From: Adineta steineri
Taxonomy: Eukaryota; Rotifera; Eurotatoria; Adinetida; Adinetidae
Length of the DNA stretch: 64,000 bases
Reading direction: 5' to 3'
Assembly: GCA_905250115.1 (NCBI GenBank)
Contig: CAJNOI010000063.1
Coordinates: 1-64,000, forward strand
The notes beneath the pieces are model-generated. The model searched no databases. It was not told where the DNA came from and saw nothing but the letters and a program-made list of their open reading frames with translations. A program made the translations under genes and the position numbers. This document shows positions 36,181-46,616 of this stretch, in pieces (position 1 is the first letter of the stretch; each line of letters starts with the position of its first letter).

Positions 36181-36231
36181 ATGTGGTTATGTGGTACACG
36201 GTATCAGCACTACACCCACACCCACTCTTTA
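36181..36231. repeat. TGTGGG-like inverted patch, third copy
   Basis: GGATGTGGTTATGTGG is followed after about 20 bases by CTACACCCACACCCACTC. It has the same G-rich arm, short core, C-rich arm order as the patches at 6214-6271 and 12105-12220, but without their CCTCTTG core. Confidence 0.45.
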
Positions 36232-36615
36232 TTATATTTTTCTTTTCCTTGTTCTGTTGAAATCACTTATACAATAAATCTAATTATCGTAAAGTAAAGT
36301 TTACAATTCCAATACATAAAATTCCAGTGAAGTTTACTTTTTTTCGTATAAGGACTAGCCAAGTTAGAAACGGTCTACTTGAAATAAAATACTATTTGAC
36401 TATGAAGCACTTCGAATTTATAAATATAAAACATAATTTTAGTCAAGAAAAATTTGCTTGAGTAATTTCTGACCAACAAAATGTGAATGCATCTAACATA
36501 TCACATAAATTAAAATTAGCATTATTTAAATAAATTTATTTAAATATAGCATTGATCCGATTTGTAACTGGTAATAAAAGTTGAATGTATAGTGTAACCA
36601 AATACCAACTATGCG

Positions 36616-36925
36616 AAAAGTTTAAAATCAGTCTAAACATGAAGAATAAAACTTATCTCTATTCAAGGAAATATTTATACAATAACAATCAAGAACATCT
36701 AAACGCAGTTTTTTTACTTTTTCTTCATCAAACTAAGTCCCGTTCAACAATATAACAAAACAATTCAATGCAACTTCACATAAGTTATTCTTTTCTTTAT
36801 TGATTTATTTCATGATTATTTTTTAAGATCATAGATATTTGTTTCTTCTTTTTTAATGACAGGGAATATTCTCGTAAAGATTTAGAAACGTAACTATATC
36901 TAGGAAAGTTATTTATACACATACG
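36616..36925. repeat. Direct repeat, copy A (3' flank of TPR gene)
   Basis: Aligns along its length with 37856-38154. Shared stretches include CAACAATATAACAAAAC, AGATATTTGTTTCTTCTTT, ACAGGGAATA and TTTATACACATAC. By eye about three quarters or more of the positions match, with small indels. Confidence 0.8.
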
Positions 36926-37067
36926 TATCTATGTGTATTACCTTATTAGTCGGATCTCTCCATACGAGTTTGTTATATACAGAGTTGCTTTCTGTACGCG
37001 CGCGTAGGACACTAGAAAATAGAATTAATTTAAAAATAAGTGAACAAAAGATTCTTTTATTTATTTC

Positions 37068-37838
37068 TCAAACATTCATTGTCATATCTTCTTTTACGGT
37101 TTCAATATTCTTTTTCACACTTTTTATATTAGGATGAGTTGGAGGTAATGTATGTTGGAATATATCCAAAGCACGTTCTAAATAAGACAGTGCTTTTAAA
37201 TAGTCTTTCATATTTCTATACACCAAACCGATGTTATTGTATGGAGTAGCCAAATCAGGATGATTTGAAGGAAGCGCTTTTTGGTCAATTTCAAGTGCTT
37301 TTTCGTGAAATAAAAGTGCTTTCGAGTATTCTCCCATGTTGTCATACACAGTACCGATGTTGTTATATGAAGTAGCCAACGAAGGATGATTTGAAGGAAG
37401 TGTTTTTTGTTCAATTTCAAGTGCTTTTTTGTGAAAGGAAAGTGCTTTTGAATACTCTCCCATGTTTTTATACACATTACCGATATTGTTGTATGAATTA
37501 GCCAAATCAGGATGGTTTGAAGAAAGAGATTTGTCTCGAATTTCGAGTGCTTTTTCGTAAGATGAAAGTGCTCTCGAGTCTTCTCCCATGTTGTCATACA
37601 CACTACCAACGTTACTGAATGACGTAGCCACCAGAGGATGATTTGAAGGAAGACTTTTTTGACAAATTCCAAGGGCTTTTTCGTAAAATGAAAGTGCTTT
37701 TGAATACTCTCCCATCTGGTAATACACAGTACCGATATTGTTGTATGACTCCGCTAAATGAGAATGATTTGAAGGAAGAGTTTTTTCATAGATTTCAAGT
37801 GCCTTTTCGAGAGATGAAAGTGCTTTCGAGTACTCTCC
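37068..37838 (-). CDS. Kinesin-light-chain-like TPR protein, C-terminal part (5' end lost in assembly gap)
   Basis: Tandem tetratricopeptide array, predicted to be a protein-protein interaction scaffold. Six consecutive 42-residue units are visible, each built on GEYSKALSxxEKALEI, a K-x-LPSNHP turn and the second helix ATSYNNIGxVYxNM. The last unit (KDYLKALSYLERALDIF) is degenerate and ends in MTMNV. The 42-residue period and SNHP turn are those of kinesin light chain, but there is no heptad or kinesin-binding region in view. Such arrays form very large families in bdelloids, often joined to other domains. The reading frame runs without a break into the 10-N gap, so the start, the number of repeats and any N-terminal domain are unknown. 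Confidence 0.9.
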   Translation of the reverse strand, partial: GEYSKALSSLEKALEIYEKTLPSNHSHLAESYNNIGTVYYQMGEYSKALSFYEKALGICQKSLPSNHPLVATSFSNVGSVYDNMGEDSRALSSYEKALEIRDKSLSSNHPDLANSYNNIGNVYKNMGEYSKALSFHKKALEIEQKTLPSNHPSLATSYNNIGTVYDNMGEYSKALLFHEKALEIDQKALPSNHPDLATPYNNIGLVYRNMKDYLKALSYLERALDIFQHTLPPTHPNIKSVKKNIETVKEDMTMNV

Positions 37839-37848
37839 NNNNNNNNNN
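37839..37848. other. Assembly gap (10 N)
   Basis: A run of exactly ten N inside the TPR reading frame. The right side begins with a C-rich CACCCACACACT and then DNA that resembles the 3' flank of the same gene, so the true missing length may be far larger than ten bases. Confidence 0.95.
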
Positions 37849-37855
37849 CACCCAC

Positions 37856-38154
37856 ACACTTTAAAATTAATCTAAAAATAAAAAATAAAACTGACCTTCA
37901 TTAAAAGAAATATTTGTACCATGACAATCAAAGACATTTAAACACACCTTTTTAACTAGTTCTTCATTAAATTATGCCTCCTTCAACAATATAACAAAAC
38001 CATTCGATTTCATTTAAACTATTCTTTTTTTATTGTTTCATTCCACGATTATTATTTAAGATAACAGATATTTGTTTCTTCTTTGCGTATTACAGGGAAT
38101 ACTCTTGTAAAAATTTAGAAATGTAAATATGTGTGAGAAGATCATTTATACACA
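37856..38154. repeat. Direct repeat, copy B
   Basis: Second copy of the block at 36616-36925, in the same orientation. It ends exactly where the left inverted repeat of the Tc1/mariner element begins. Its presence beyond the gap suggests a second, unassembled or deleted TPR unit. Confidence 0.8.
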
Positions 38155-38156
38155 TA

Positions 38157-39115
38157 CAGCTCTTTTCAAAAAAACTTGCACATCTTGTTATATAAATATA
38201 TCCTCATATATAAGTCACTCTCAAGTAGTTTCCATTACTGGTTGATAGCCTATAGCGATTACTATTAAACACTATACTTTAGTATTTTATTCGTTCGCGT
38301 TTAGATTCAATAAGAGATAAACATCATTTTTTCATCGACATCACAATTTTCATTACAATATTAACATCAATATCTTTAAATTCTTCACATAAAATAAGCT
38401 CGAGTTTATCACTGTTTTCCGGTTTTCTTTTTTCAACGTTGTGTTTTACGATCGATCATAAGTTATCGATAGGATTAGCATTTCGAGTATCAGATGGGCA
38501 CTCCAATAATTCGGATACTTTGTTGTTGATGAATTGTTTGGAGATACTGTGAGTATAATTACGATCATTATTTTGTAGTAAACACCAATTTTGACGCAAT
38601 TCTTGACTAGCAGCAGGAAGAAGATAATTTTTTAGTATATGAGCATAATATGAACCATTATTTGTTGATAATTTATCGTGAATTTCACTGAGGGTTATTT
38701 AATTGCTACATTAAATATATTGAGCAATATGGATTTTTTCTATTTCCGTGTGGCACATAGTCAACGATTTCCTCTTCACTGTTTAAGTGAATTAGTTTGT
38801 TTCAGTTTATTTGTATTGTAATGGATAGTTCTTGATGATATCTCGATCTCATGATGAATAGCACGAGCGCACCCCATGCCTCTGTCACAATAATGTAATG
38901 TCAATATATGATAGTTTTTTAAATGAGTAGATTATGTCATGAGTAAATGTTTATATATCAAAAAGAAGAGAAATCACACTTGTATATATCCAACGTGTAG
39001 TACAGCTAACGAACATATATCCCTGAAAAAGTCAAACTTCTAGTTACTTTCTAATGTCGAGAAAATCGTTATACAAAATATTCAATTTTGTGCAAGTTTT
39101 TTTTGAAAAGAGCTA
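38157..39115 (-). mobile_element. Degenerate Tc1/mariner transposon
   Basis: About 959 bp bounded by inverted repeats of about 26 bp: left starts CAGCTCTTTTCAAAAAAACT, right, read inward, TAGCTCTTTTCAAAAAAAAC. TA dinucleotides flank both ends (38155-38156 and 39116-39117), as expected for Tc1/mariner target duplication. The minus strand between about 38700 and 38350 still translates into the C-terminal part of a Tc1 transposase, with LLQNNDRNYTH in place of the second catalytic Asp region and NPIDNL-stop-SIVK where NPIENLWS is usual. The Trp codon has become TGA, a catalytic Asp looks replaced by Asn, and the N-terminal half is not readable, so it is dead. Confidence 0.85.
38350..38700 (-). 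pseudogene. Tc1-type transposase remnant
   Basis: C-terminal DDE region of a Tc1-like transposase, recognised from the motif order: LLPAASQ, LLQNNDRNYTHSI, NPIDNL, VKHNVEKRKP. It has an internal TGA and lost catalytic positions and lies within the 38157-39115 element. Confidence 0.75.
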
Positions 39116-39117
39116 TA

Positions 39118-39598
39118 TATTTTATCGCAGTATATTCAATATTGATAACAATCATTTTCTGCTTCTAATGAAGAGTTCAATCCTAAATTAGCTACCCATG
39201 AATTAGCAAGAAGTTATATGTCTGCTATTTCATTCTTTTCAATTATGATCAATTGATGGAGCATCGCATTTCGCAATTGAGTGAAACTTGAATGCCAACC
39301 AGGTCGACAGCATTTACACTATGATATGGTAAAAATCTCGTATGTTAACAAATACAATAGAACAATACGTGAATTTTAATACTACTGTATTAGTCAAATA
39401 TTTTAGAATACATTTAGATATCATAATTAAACAGTTTTAAGGAGTATATAGTTTGCACACAATCTAGATCAATATTATATATTAAAGACAAAAAAGACTA
39501 AATGATAGTTTTCTTATATGAATATTCTAGCCAGAAAAAAGAAGTATGTTCGTAAAGAAAAGAAAATATTGTTGTTAATTTAATTGATATGTTGATAT
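39118..39598. other. Intergenic spacer
   Basis: AT-rich 480 bp between the transposon and the GH3 gene. No feature is recognised. Confidence 0.4.
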
Positions 39599-42038
39599 TC
39601 AACTACCAGGTTGATCCTCACCAACTAGAGTAAAATTAGCTGATAGGTTGCCAACTGTTATTGTAAAAAGTCCAGGTTCAGTTTGTCGAGTTAGATCAAT
39701 TCCAATAAATGATAAATCATGACGATCAAGAGTAAATTGAATTTGTTTTTGTTCATTTGGTTCGAATGATAATTTTTGATAACCTTTTAATTCTTTGTTC
39801 GGTGGTGTAATTGTTCGATAAAGATCAGAAACATATAAAAGTATTGTATGATCACCTTGTCTTAAACCAGTATTACGTACATTCAGTGTAATAATTATTT
39901 GATCATTCCAATTAATCTTTGATGGAACATTTAAATCTGAATAACTAAATGTTGTATAACTTAAACCATGTCCAAATTCAAATTCCACATCGATAGTATT
40001 ACCACCTTTAACTTCAGTCCATTTATAATCATATGTTGATAAATGATGATTATATTTAGGATAAGTTATTGGTAATCGTCCACTTGGATTATAATCACCA
40101 AATAAAACATCAACAAGTGCTTGACCACTATTGAAAGGAAAAAGAAGCATACATATGATAATAAAATCTATTTTACATACCCTTCCATACCAGGTAAATA
40201 CATCATAACAATAGCTGATGATAAATCAACAATACGACGAATAATTCTTGGACGTCCTTCAGCAAGAACTGTTATAATTGGTACTGATGTACGTTTTTTG
40301 ATTTCTTCAACTAATTGTAATTGAGCTTCATCTAATGTTAAGTCATTAATATTTCCTGGCGTTTCTGTATATGCTTGTTCACCAAGACATACTAATATAT
40401 AACTGGCTTGTTCAACTGCATTTAATAAATTATCAATATTAAATAATGTATTAAATGATGAACCAGCATAATAATCAATGTTTGATGTACCTAAACGTGT
40501 TCGAAATGATTCTAAAATTGTTTTATTTGTTAAATTTCTTGGATAAATTGTTTCATCAGTTCCTTGCCATGTATATGACCAACCGCCATTTAATGATGTA
40601 AGAGTATTTGCTGTTGGACCTGTAATTACTAATTTATTTATTTCACTTATTCTATCTATACTCAAAGGTAATAAATTATTATCATTTTTAAGTAAAGTTA
40701 TTGCTTGACGTGCTGCTTGTAGATTAGTTGCATCATATTCAGGTTTACTAAAAGTATCTAATGCTGAACTATCAGGCCACGCATTATTACCATCAAATAA
40801 ACCTAAAATAAAAAGAACATATTTATATAAAATAATAAATTTCAATTATTGTACCTAATGCATATTTAACACGAAGAATACGACGTACAGCATCATCTAA
40901 ACGTGATCTTGGTATTGAACCATCTTGTACACATTCAAGTGTTAGATCATAAAATGAATAATCAAATGGAACCATACTCATATCAACACCAGCCATAACT
41001 GATTGACGAACAGCTTCTTTAGGTGTATCAGCTGTTTGATCACGTGTATTAAGACGTATAATATCTTCCTAGAAAATAAATATTAGTTTTTTAAATTGAT
41101 TTTAAATACTTTTATAAAGATATACCCAATCTGAAACAGTAAATCCATGAAATTGATATGTTTCTTTAAGAATTTCAGTTAATAAATGATAATTTGCATG
41201 ACCAGGAATACCATTTACTTCACCAGAATTAATCATTACTGAAACAACACCAGCACGAACACTTTCTTCGAATGGTGGCAAAAAATATTCAAGCATATGT
41301 CGATCACTAATCCATGCTGGAGTTCGATCTTGACCGGATAATGGTAGTCCATAACCAACATAATGTTTAAGACAAGCAGCTACATTTTCACGTGATGTTA
41401 TATCATCTCCTTGCATTCCTTCCATATATGCTCGACCCATATCTTTAACAAGTTTGACATCTTCTCCATATGTTTCCCATAATCGCGGCCATAATTTTTG
41501 ACGACTAAATTTTATATTAAATAACAATAATCTGAATATCATATTAAACTTACCCAATATCAACTTGTGGATGAAAACTCCATGGAATTCCAGCTGCACG
41601 TGTTTGATGTGCAGATATTTTTCCAATTTCACGTGCTAATGTTGTATTAAATGTTGCAGCAAGACCAGTTGCTTGTGGAAATAAAACAGCATTTCGAATA
41701 AAATTAGCACCATGAATGGAATCAATACCGTATAAAACTGGAATACTTAAACGACTTTTCTTAGCTTCGTCTTGTATTTTTCCTATAATATCTTGCCATT
41801 GACTTAATGCATAAGCACCTGTTTCAGCAACATTCAAAATAGAACCAATTTTATAATCTTGTATAGCTATTCTTAATTTATCAGGATCAACTTCAATTTC
41901 ATTCCATGGTTTACTTGGATCTTTTAGTATTAAATTGATAGTGATTTGTGTCATTTGACCAACCTTTTCTTCATCACTCATTTGATCTAATAATGCATTT
42001 ACACGATCATCGAAGCTTGTCAATGGTGGTGGCACCAT
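39599..42038 (-). CDS. Glycoside hydrolase family 3 (beta-glucosidase / beta-xylosidase type)
   Basis: Retaining exo-glycosidase that releases terminal beta-linked glucose or xylose. Five exons (42038-41554, 41504-41126, 41068-40855, 40802-40181, 40127-39599) join exactly to 742 residues, full length for a three-domain GH3. Domain 1 is a TIM barrel with LDQMSDEEKVGQMTQ, IPVLYGIDSIHGAN, RLWETYGEDV, CLKHYVGYG and the nucleophile Asp in GFTVSDW. Domain 2 (from ARQAITLLKND) holds LNGGWSYTWQG. Then PSGRLPITYPK and FEFGHGLSYTTFSYS lead into a C-terminal fibronectin-III-like domain. No signal peptide is present at the chosen Met; TTTGCAAG just upstream of it could be a splice acceptor, so a leader exon may be missing. 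GH3 enzymes are uncommon in animals, so horizontal origin is likely, but four introns show long residence. Confidence 0.95.
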
Positions 42039-44061
42039 CTTGCAAAGTCTAAATGTGTAGAAATAAAATTGCAGTATATTTTACAGTGGAATATATAAAA
42101 AAGAACAAACACTTTATTATGCTATGATATTCAATAAATGTACTGATAAAAACAATTCGTTATTGATACATTACATAATTCAATTCTATGATCTTTATGT
42201 ATAAAAATCCTAGATCGAGAAATCGGATCGTAAGATCAATTACAGATTCCTATACGATAGTATACGATCATACAGAATCGTACAGCAAGATTATAATAGA
42301 TTTATTTGCGAGTACACGTTACTCACATATCAAAGACAATTCAAATTGACTTCGGATCTTGAAGAAAATTTTTATTTCTAAAGACAGTCCATAGTACATA
42401 TTGTGAAAGTCACTGTTAAACAATAACATCAAAAAAAACAAAACTCCTTCTTTTTCACTAACATAAAGAACTATGCACTACATAGATGTAAATAGATAGT
42501 AAAAGAAAAGAAGAGTGAAAATGAGTCATGTATATTAAGAATATATAGAAGTTAAATATGCGTATGTCCATACATATACTGAAACAAAGGAAGAATGAAA
42601 ATTAGTCATCTGTATCCTGATTATAGAGAAGCTATAAACTGTATGTCTTCACGATAAAGTAATTATTTGACCGTCATTTCTTATATAATAAAAAAAACAC
42701 ACATCAAGTCATATGCGAGTAGGCAAGATCAGATTTCTAAACTATTGTATGTTTCTTTGTTTATGAATATTTAAATCTTGTAAGATTTCTGCTGGTGTCT
42801 TGCAGTCAGAATCTTATGAAATTTAAAAAAAATGAACCCATACAATATTGTTCGATCCTAAGGTAAAATCCTGTAAAAAAACCTTGTATGTATAAGACCT
42901 AATCAAATCTTGTACGATCTGACGTCTGTTTTTTTACCTGGATAGTTTTAAATAAAAATATTTCAAAAAATGTATATTTATTATAAAACTATAATTAATT
43001 ACTATCAAACATACAAATGGGATAATATTCTAAATGAAACTATTCTTATTATATTGTTGTACATTAGAAGACTTTAAACAAAATAGTAAATGATACCATA
43101 GTGATTTTGAAGAATTATATCAAATTTTAGATTGTCGTATATTATGATAAATGATTAAAGAGCATCCAGTATAAATTGCGTACTTTGTTTTGATTTTTAT
43201 TAATATTTAAATGATATTTTGTGAATGAAGTAAATAAGGATGTTTTTTCAAAGAAAGAACCAGCTGACTCCATGATTTTAGTGATTATATATATTTTATT
43301 AGAGTCTGAAAAGTTGATGAAAATCATTAGAATTAGTGCTCTTTAGCATGGTTTTTGTCACGAATTATTAGTCAACGGTTTTCCTTTAAAAATAATATAC
43401 TATTTTTATTTACTTTCGATGTACATTTAAATGAATTCATGTTTTTAGATCGATCTTAGATAATTTCATCGATTCTAGTCGGCATCCAACTCAAGCGTTA
43501 TTTGAAGAGACTATAATTTGCTCATTAAATGGAATATACTAAATATAATCTTTTCCCGTCTAAACATGAACAAATAAAGTATAGACGTTAATATATCTTA
43601 AACTTCTGGTAAGAATCTTTTTTCTTTTTCTTTCAAAAGGAATTTTATCTGGATATTATAATTAAAAAGAATCTAAAAAGAAATGAGATAAGATCATTGA
43701 CTGGCGGCAGTATACAAAATTTAATATTAACTACTCGATAATTACCAATAGGAATTATAAGAGAAATAAACCATTCTCACGAATACATCATTATTAACCA
43801 ATGAACTTGAATGAATATAATATTGGTTTATATAGATATAATGATACATTACGTGCACTGTTATGTATTTAAATACTTGTACGTATGGTATGATGAACAA
43901 CAATTAGAATCATTATAAAGAGACTTTACCCTAGCTAAAAATTCTCAGTAGATGCAGCAAATATAAGTGCATAAAATAGTTTTTGATTTATTATATGATT
44001 AAATCGAAATACTAAATCACTTTATTTAGATATTTATGCAAAAAAAACAACAGATGCATAG
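42039..44061. other. Intergenic region
   Basis: AT-rich 2.0 kb between GH3 and the ubiquitin-like gene. It has diverged repeats with GATCGTA/CTTGTACGATC words at 42200-42300 and 42780-42925, and a loose direct repeat of about 85 bp (42480-42560 versus 42580-42665). The 43142-43327 frame is not supported. Confidence 0.4.
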
Positions 44062-44316
44062 TTAATACAAAATAATTTGAATATTATGTTCATTACTGGT
44101 TATACCATAATAACATAGTTTATGTCGAGATTTAATATGTCGACCTTTATAATATAAATGAAATTTACCATGTGGATGAAACGTATGTTTTAATTGTATT
44201 TTAATAAATTCTACTTTGCGATTTTCATTTTCAGCTATATTCATTGACATTGTTTTACCATCTGATTTACGAATTATTCGAAGTATTATTTGAGGAGATG
44301 CTCTTGACAAAGACAT
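44062..44316 (-). CDS. Ubiquitin-like domain protein lacking a C-terminal diglycine
   Basis: Single-exon frame of 84 residues that is essentially one ubiquitin-like fold: first strand pair ILRIIRKSDGKTMSMNI, helix VEFIKIQLKHTF, then LYYKGRHIKSRHKLCYYGI aligning with the ubiquitin stretch around IFAGKQLEDGRTL, and last strand NIQIILY. The protein stops right after that strand, so there is no Gly-Gly tail for conjugation. It could be a partner-binding UBL or a diverged gene remnant. The assignment rests on strand/helix order and the YKG-x-x-I turn, seen by eye. A TATA-like sequence and AT-rich upstream DNA give no further clue. Confidence 0.55.
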   Translation of the reverse strand: MSLSRASPQIILRIIRKSDGKTMSMNIAENENRKVEFIKIQLKHTFHPHGKFHLYYKGRHIKSRHKLCYYGITSNEHNIQIILY

Positions 44317-44693
44317 ATAGGCGTTTATTTCAATCGAAAAAAAACCGTTATGAATCTTTTTCTCTTTCTAAATACGGCCAAATCGTTTCTTTTTATTCTT
44401 TAATAACCGATCGTTGAATAAATATATCATCGTTCGTCATCCTATTTGTTTGACGAAGAAAAAAAAAAGTTTACATACGTCAACGTTTTCGATCGTATGT
44501 TACACATAAGATGAATAGTTAAGACACCCTGTAGGTAGGAGCAAATTTTAAGCGAAAGAAATTTTTTTATACAAAAATACAAGTGACCAATTAACAAACT
44601 CAATAATTGTTTTTGATCGGTATAGTATAAGTAAATAATAGAAAACTATGTATTCTACTATCTAATATTTGTTTGACAATACGAAAGAAGAAA
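44317..44693. other. Intergenic spacer
   Basis: Spacer of 377 bp between two minus-strand genes. AT-rich, no feature recognised. Confidence 0.4.
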
Positions 44694-46238
44694 TTAAAAA
44701 TGATGTCTTTTGTAGTACAAATTTTCTGTTGTAGTTATTATTTGATTTGAGAGTTCTATAGGAGAAATCTCTAAAGATTTTGATGTATGTGATAATTTAC
44801 GTTGACTTTCAATAGTTGTATTGGCAGTATCTGGAGTAATAATAATCGATGCTCTTTTTTGTTCAGCAGTAGGAATATCATGTAAATCAATAATTGCAGA
44901 TATACGTCTTATTTTCAATCCATGTTTAATCCAATGAAAAAGTGCATAGGCTAAAACAACAATAAAACCAACTGTTGGTACTAAAAATGAAATACGAGTT
45001 GAATATACATCAGCTATAGCACCTTGAATAGGTGGAAAGACTGCACCACCCGAAACTCCCATAATAAGTATGCCAGCTCCACGTCGAGTATGACGACCAA
45101 GATTAGTTGTTCCCATAACAAATATAGTTGGAAACATAAGTGATTCAAAGAAATATAATGCCATAAGAACAATAACAGCAGAACGGCCATAACCAAAAGA
45201 TGTATAAGCCGATAAGACAATACTAATTATTGAATAGACCAGAAGAATTAAATCAGCTTGAAAAAAATGTGCTAGAGCAGTACCAACGAACCGACCGACA
45301 GTGAATGCGATGAGAGCATATGATAAAAGATTTGAAGCTTCGGGATCTGTAAAGTCAGCATTTTCAGTAGCATAATTAATAAAAAATGAACCAATAGTGA
45401 CCTAAATCATAATATATTTCAAAAATAAAATATTGTAAATAATACAAATACCATTACTTTTTACCTGAGCACCAACATAACAAAATTCTGCTATGAATGC
45501 AAAAATCATATTATATTGTTTCCATATTGGTTTATTATCGTTTGTAGTACCTGTCGAATCTTCATCATCTGTAATGACTTCTGGTAATTTAGAAAAGATG
45601 AACAAAATAGCAACTAATACTGCAGAACAAGCAACAGCTATGTATACATATTTGACATTATCAAGATTATCAGCATTTTCACTTGAGAAAAAAAGTCTTG
45701 AAGCAATAAGTGGACCAATAAATGAAGCAACACCATTCCATGATTGACAAAATTGTAAACGCATAGAAGCTGATTTAGGATCACCAATAATAGTAGCATA
45801 TGAATTTGCTGATGTTTCTAATGTAGCAAGACCACAAGCAATAACAAATGTACAAACAATAAAACCACCAAATGCTTGTTTAGCATTATTTGGATTAGAA
45901 TAATGAGCAGTTGGCCAGAAACCAATAGCACCCAATGCGTAAAGAGCTAAACCCATAACAATAGTAGTTTTGTAACCTTTACGTTTGAGTAATTCAGCAG
46001 CAATTGGTGAAAAACAAAAATAACCACCACCAAAATAAACAATTTGTAATGCTGTAGATTCAAGTCTTGTAATTTTAAGAACATTTTGAAAATGTTTATT
46101 TAATACATCGAGAAGACCATATGAGAAACCCCAAAGAAAAAATAATGAAATAGCTAAACATAAAGGAAATATAAGTTGACGACCTTTAAGATACGCATGA
46201 TTCGATGATGGAGGTGAAATAACTGCACCTCCAGCCAT
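44694..46238 (-). CDS. MFS sugar permease of the FucP (L-fucose / glucose-galactose permease) family
   Basis: Proton-coupled sugar importer of the plasma membrane. Two exons (46238-45465 and 45401-44694) join to 493 residues with about twelve membrane helices. The family signature FLWGFSYGLLDVLNKHFQ lies in helix 1. Further FucP-type motifs are FGGGYFCFSPIAAELLKRKGYK, GLATLETSANSYAT (the NPY-like region of helix 5) and QSWNGVASFIGPLI. The second half has VGRFVGTALA, GTTNLGRHTRRGAGILIMG and GGAVFPPIQGAIAD. The C-terminal 70 residues are cytosolic and Ser/Thr-rich. This permease family is known mainly from bacteria and fungi, so horizontal acquisition is plausible. It lies 2.7 kb from the GH3 glycosidase on the same strand. 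Confidence 0.93.
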
Positions 46239-46616
46239 ATTAACCGATTGCTAATCTATGCAAAATATAATTATTTAAATGTGTTATAAATCTGAAGACA
46301 ATCGTATACAGGGTATACTTCACATACAACATAACTTACCTATTTTAATAATTATATCAAGTGTTTATTTTCACCTTTGCAATAATAATCGAAAGACATT
46401 TATGTACCCTTTCATTATCAAAATATTTTATAATAATGGCATTCATCATACTGTTGTATTATTTTTATGATAAAACATTCTTTTATATTAAGTTCACGAA
46501 CTTTATTCAATGTATGTATGCAAATATCATTCAAAAGAGAGTTTTTTAGATAACTATATATTATTTATAACTTATATGATTTACAATAACAAAAAAAAAT
46601 ATGGTAAAAATCAATA
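46239..46616. other. Intergenic spacer
   Basis: Spacer of 378 bp between two minus-strand transporters. Overlapping plus-strand frames here are AT-driven. No feature recognised. Confidence 0.4.

Larger units (their letters stand above)
35713..37067. other. Intergenic region, repeat-bearing
   Basis: This 1.36 kb stretch lies between ICA1 and the TPR gene. It contains a TGTGGG-like inverted patch (36181-36231) and a block at 36616-36925 that is repeated at 37856-38154. AATAAA directly after the TPR stop (plus-strand TTTATTT at 37058-37066) is its likely poly(A) signal. Confidence 0.5.

Noticed and set aside
37208..37672. Second long frame in the TPR region
   Set aside because: Same strand, different frame of the 126-bp tandem repeat; the TPR frame has the conserved consensus.
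37056..37838. CRISPR-like array of about 126-bp period
   Set aside because: The periodic unit is the coding repeat of a TPR protein, with no short palindromic repeat or unique spacers.
42180..42940. Possible inverted-repeat element with GATCGTA/CTTGTACGATC words
   Set aside because: The matching words are short, scattered and give no clear ends or target duplication.
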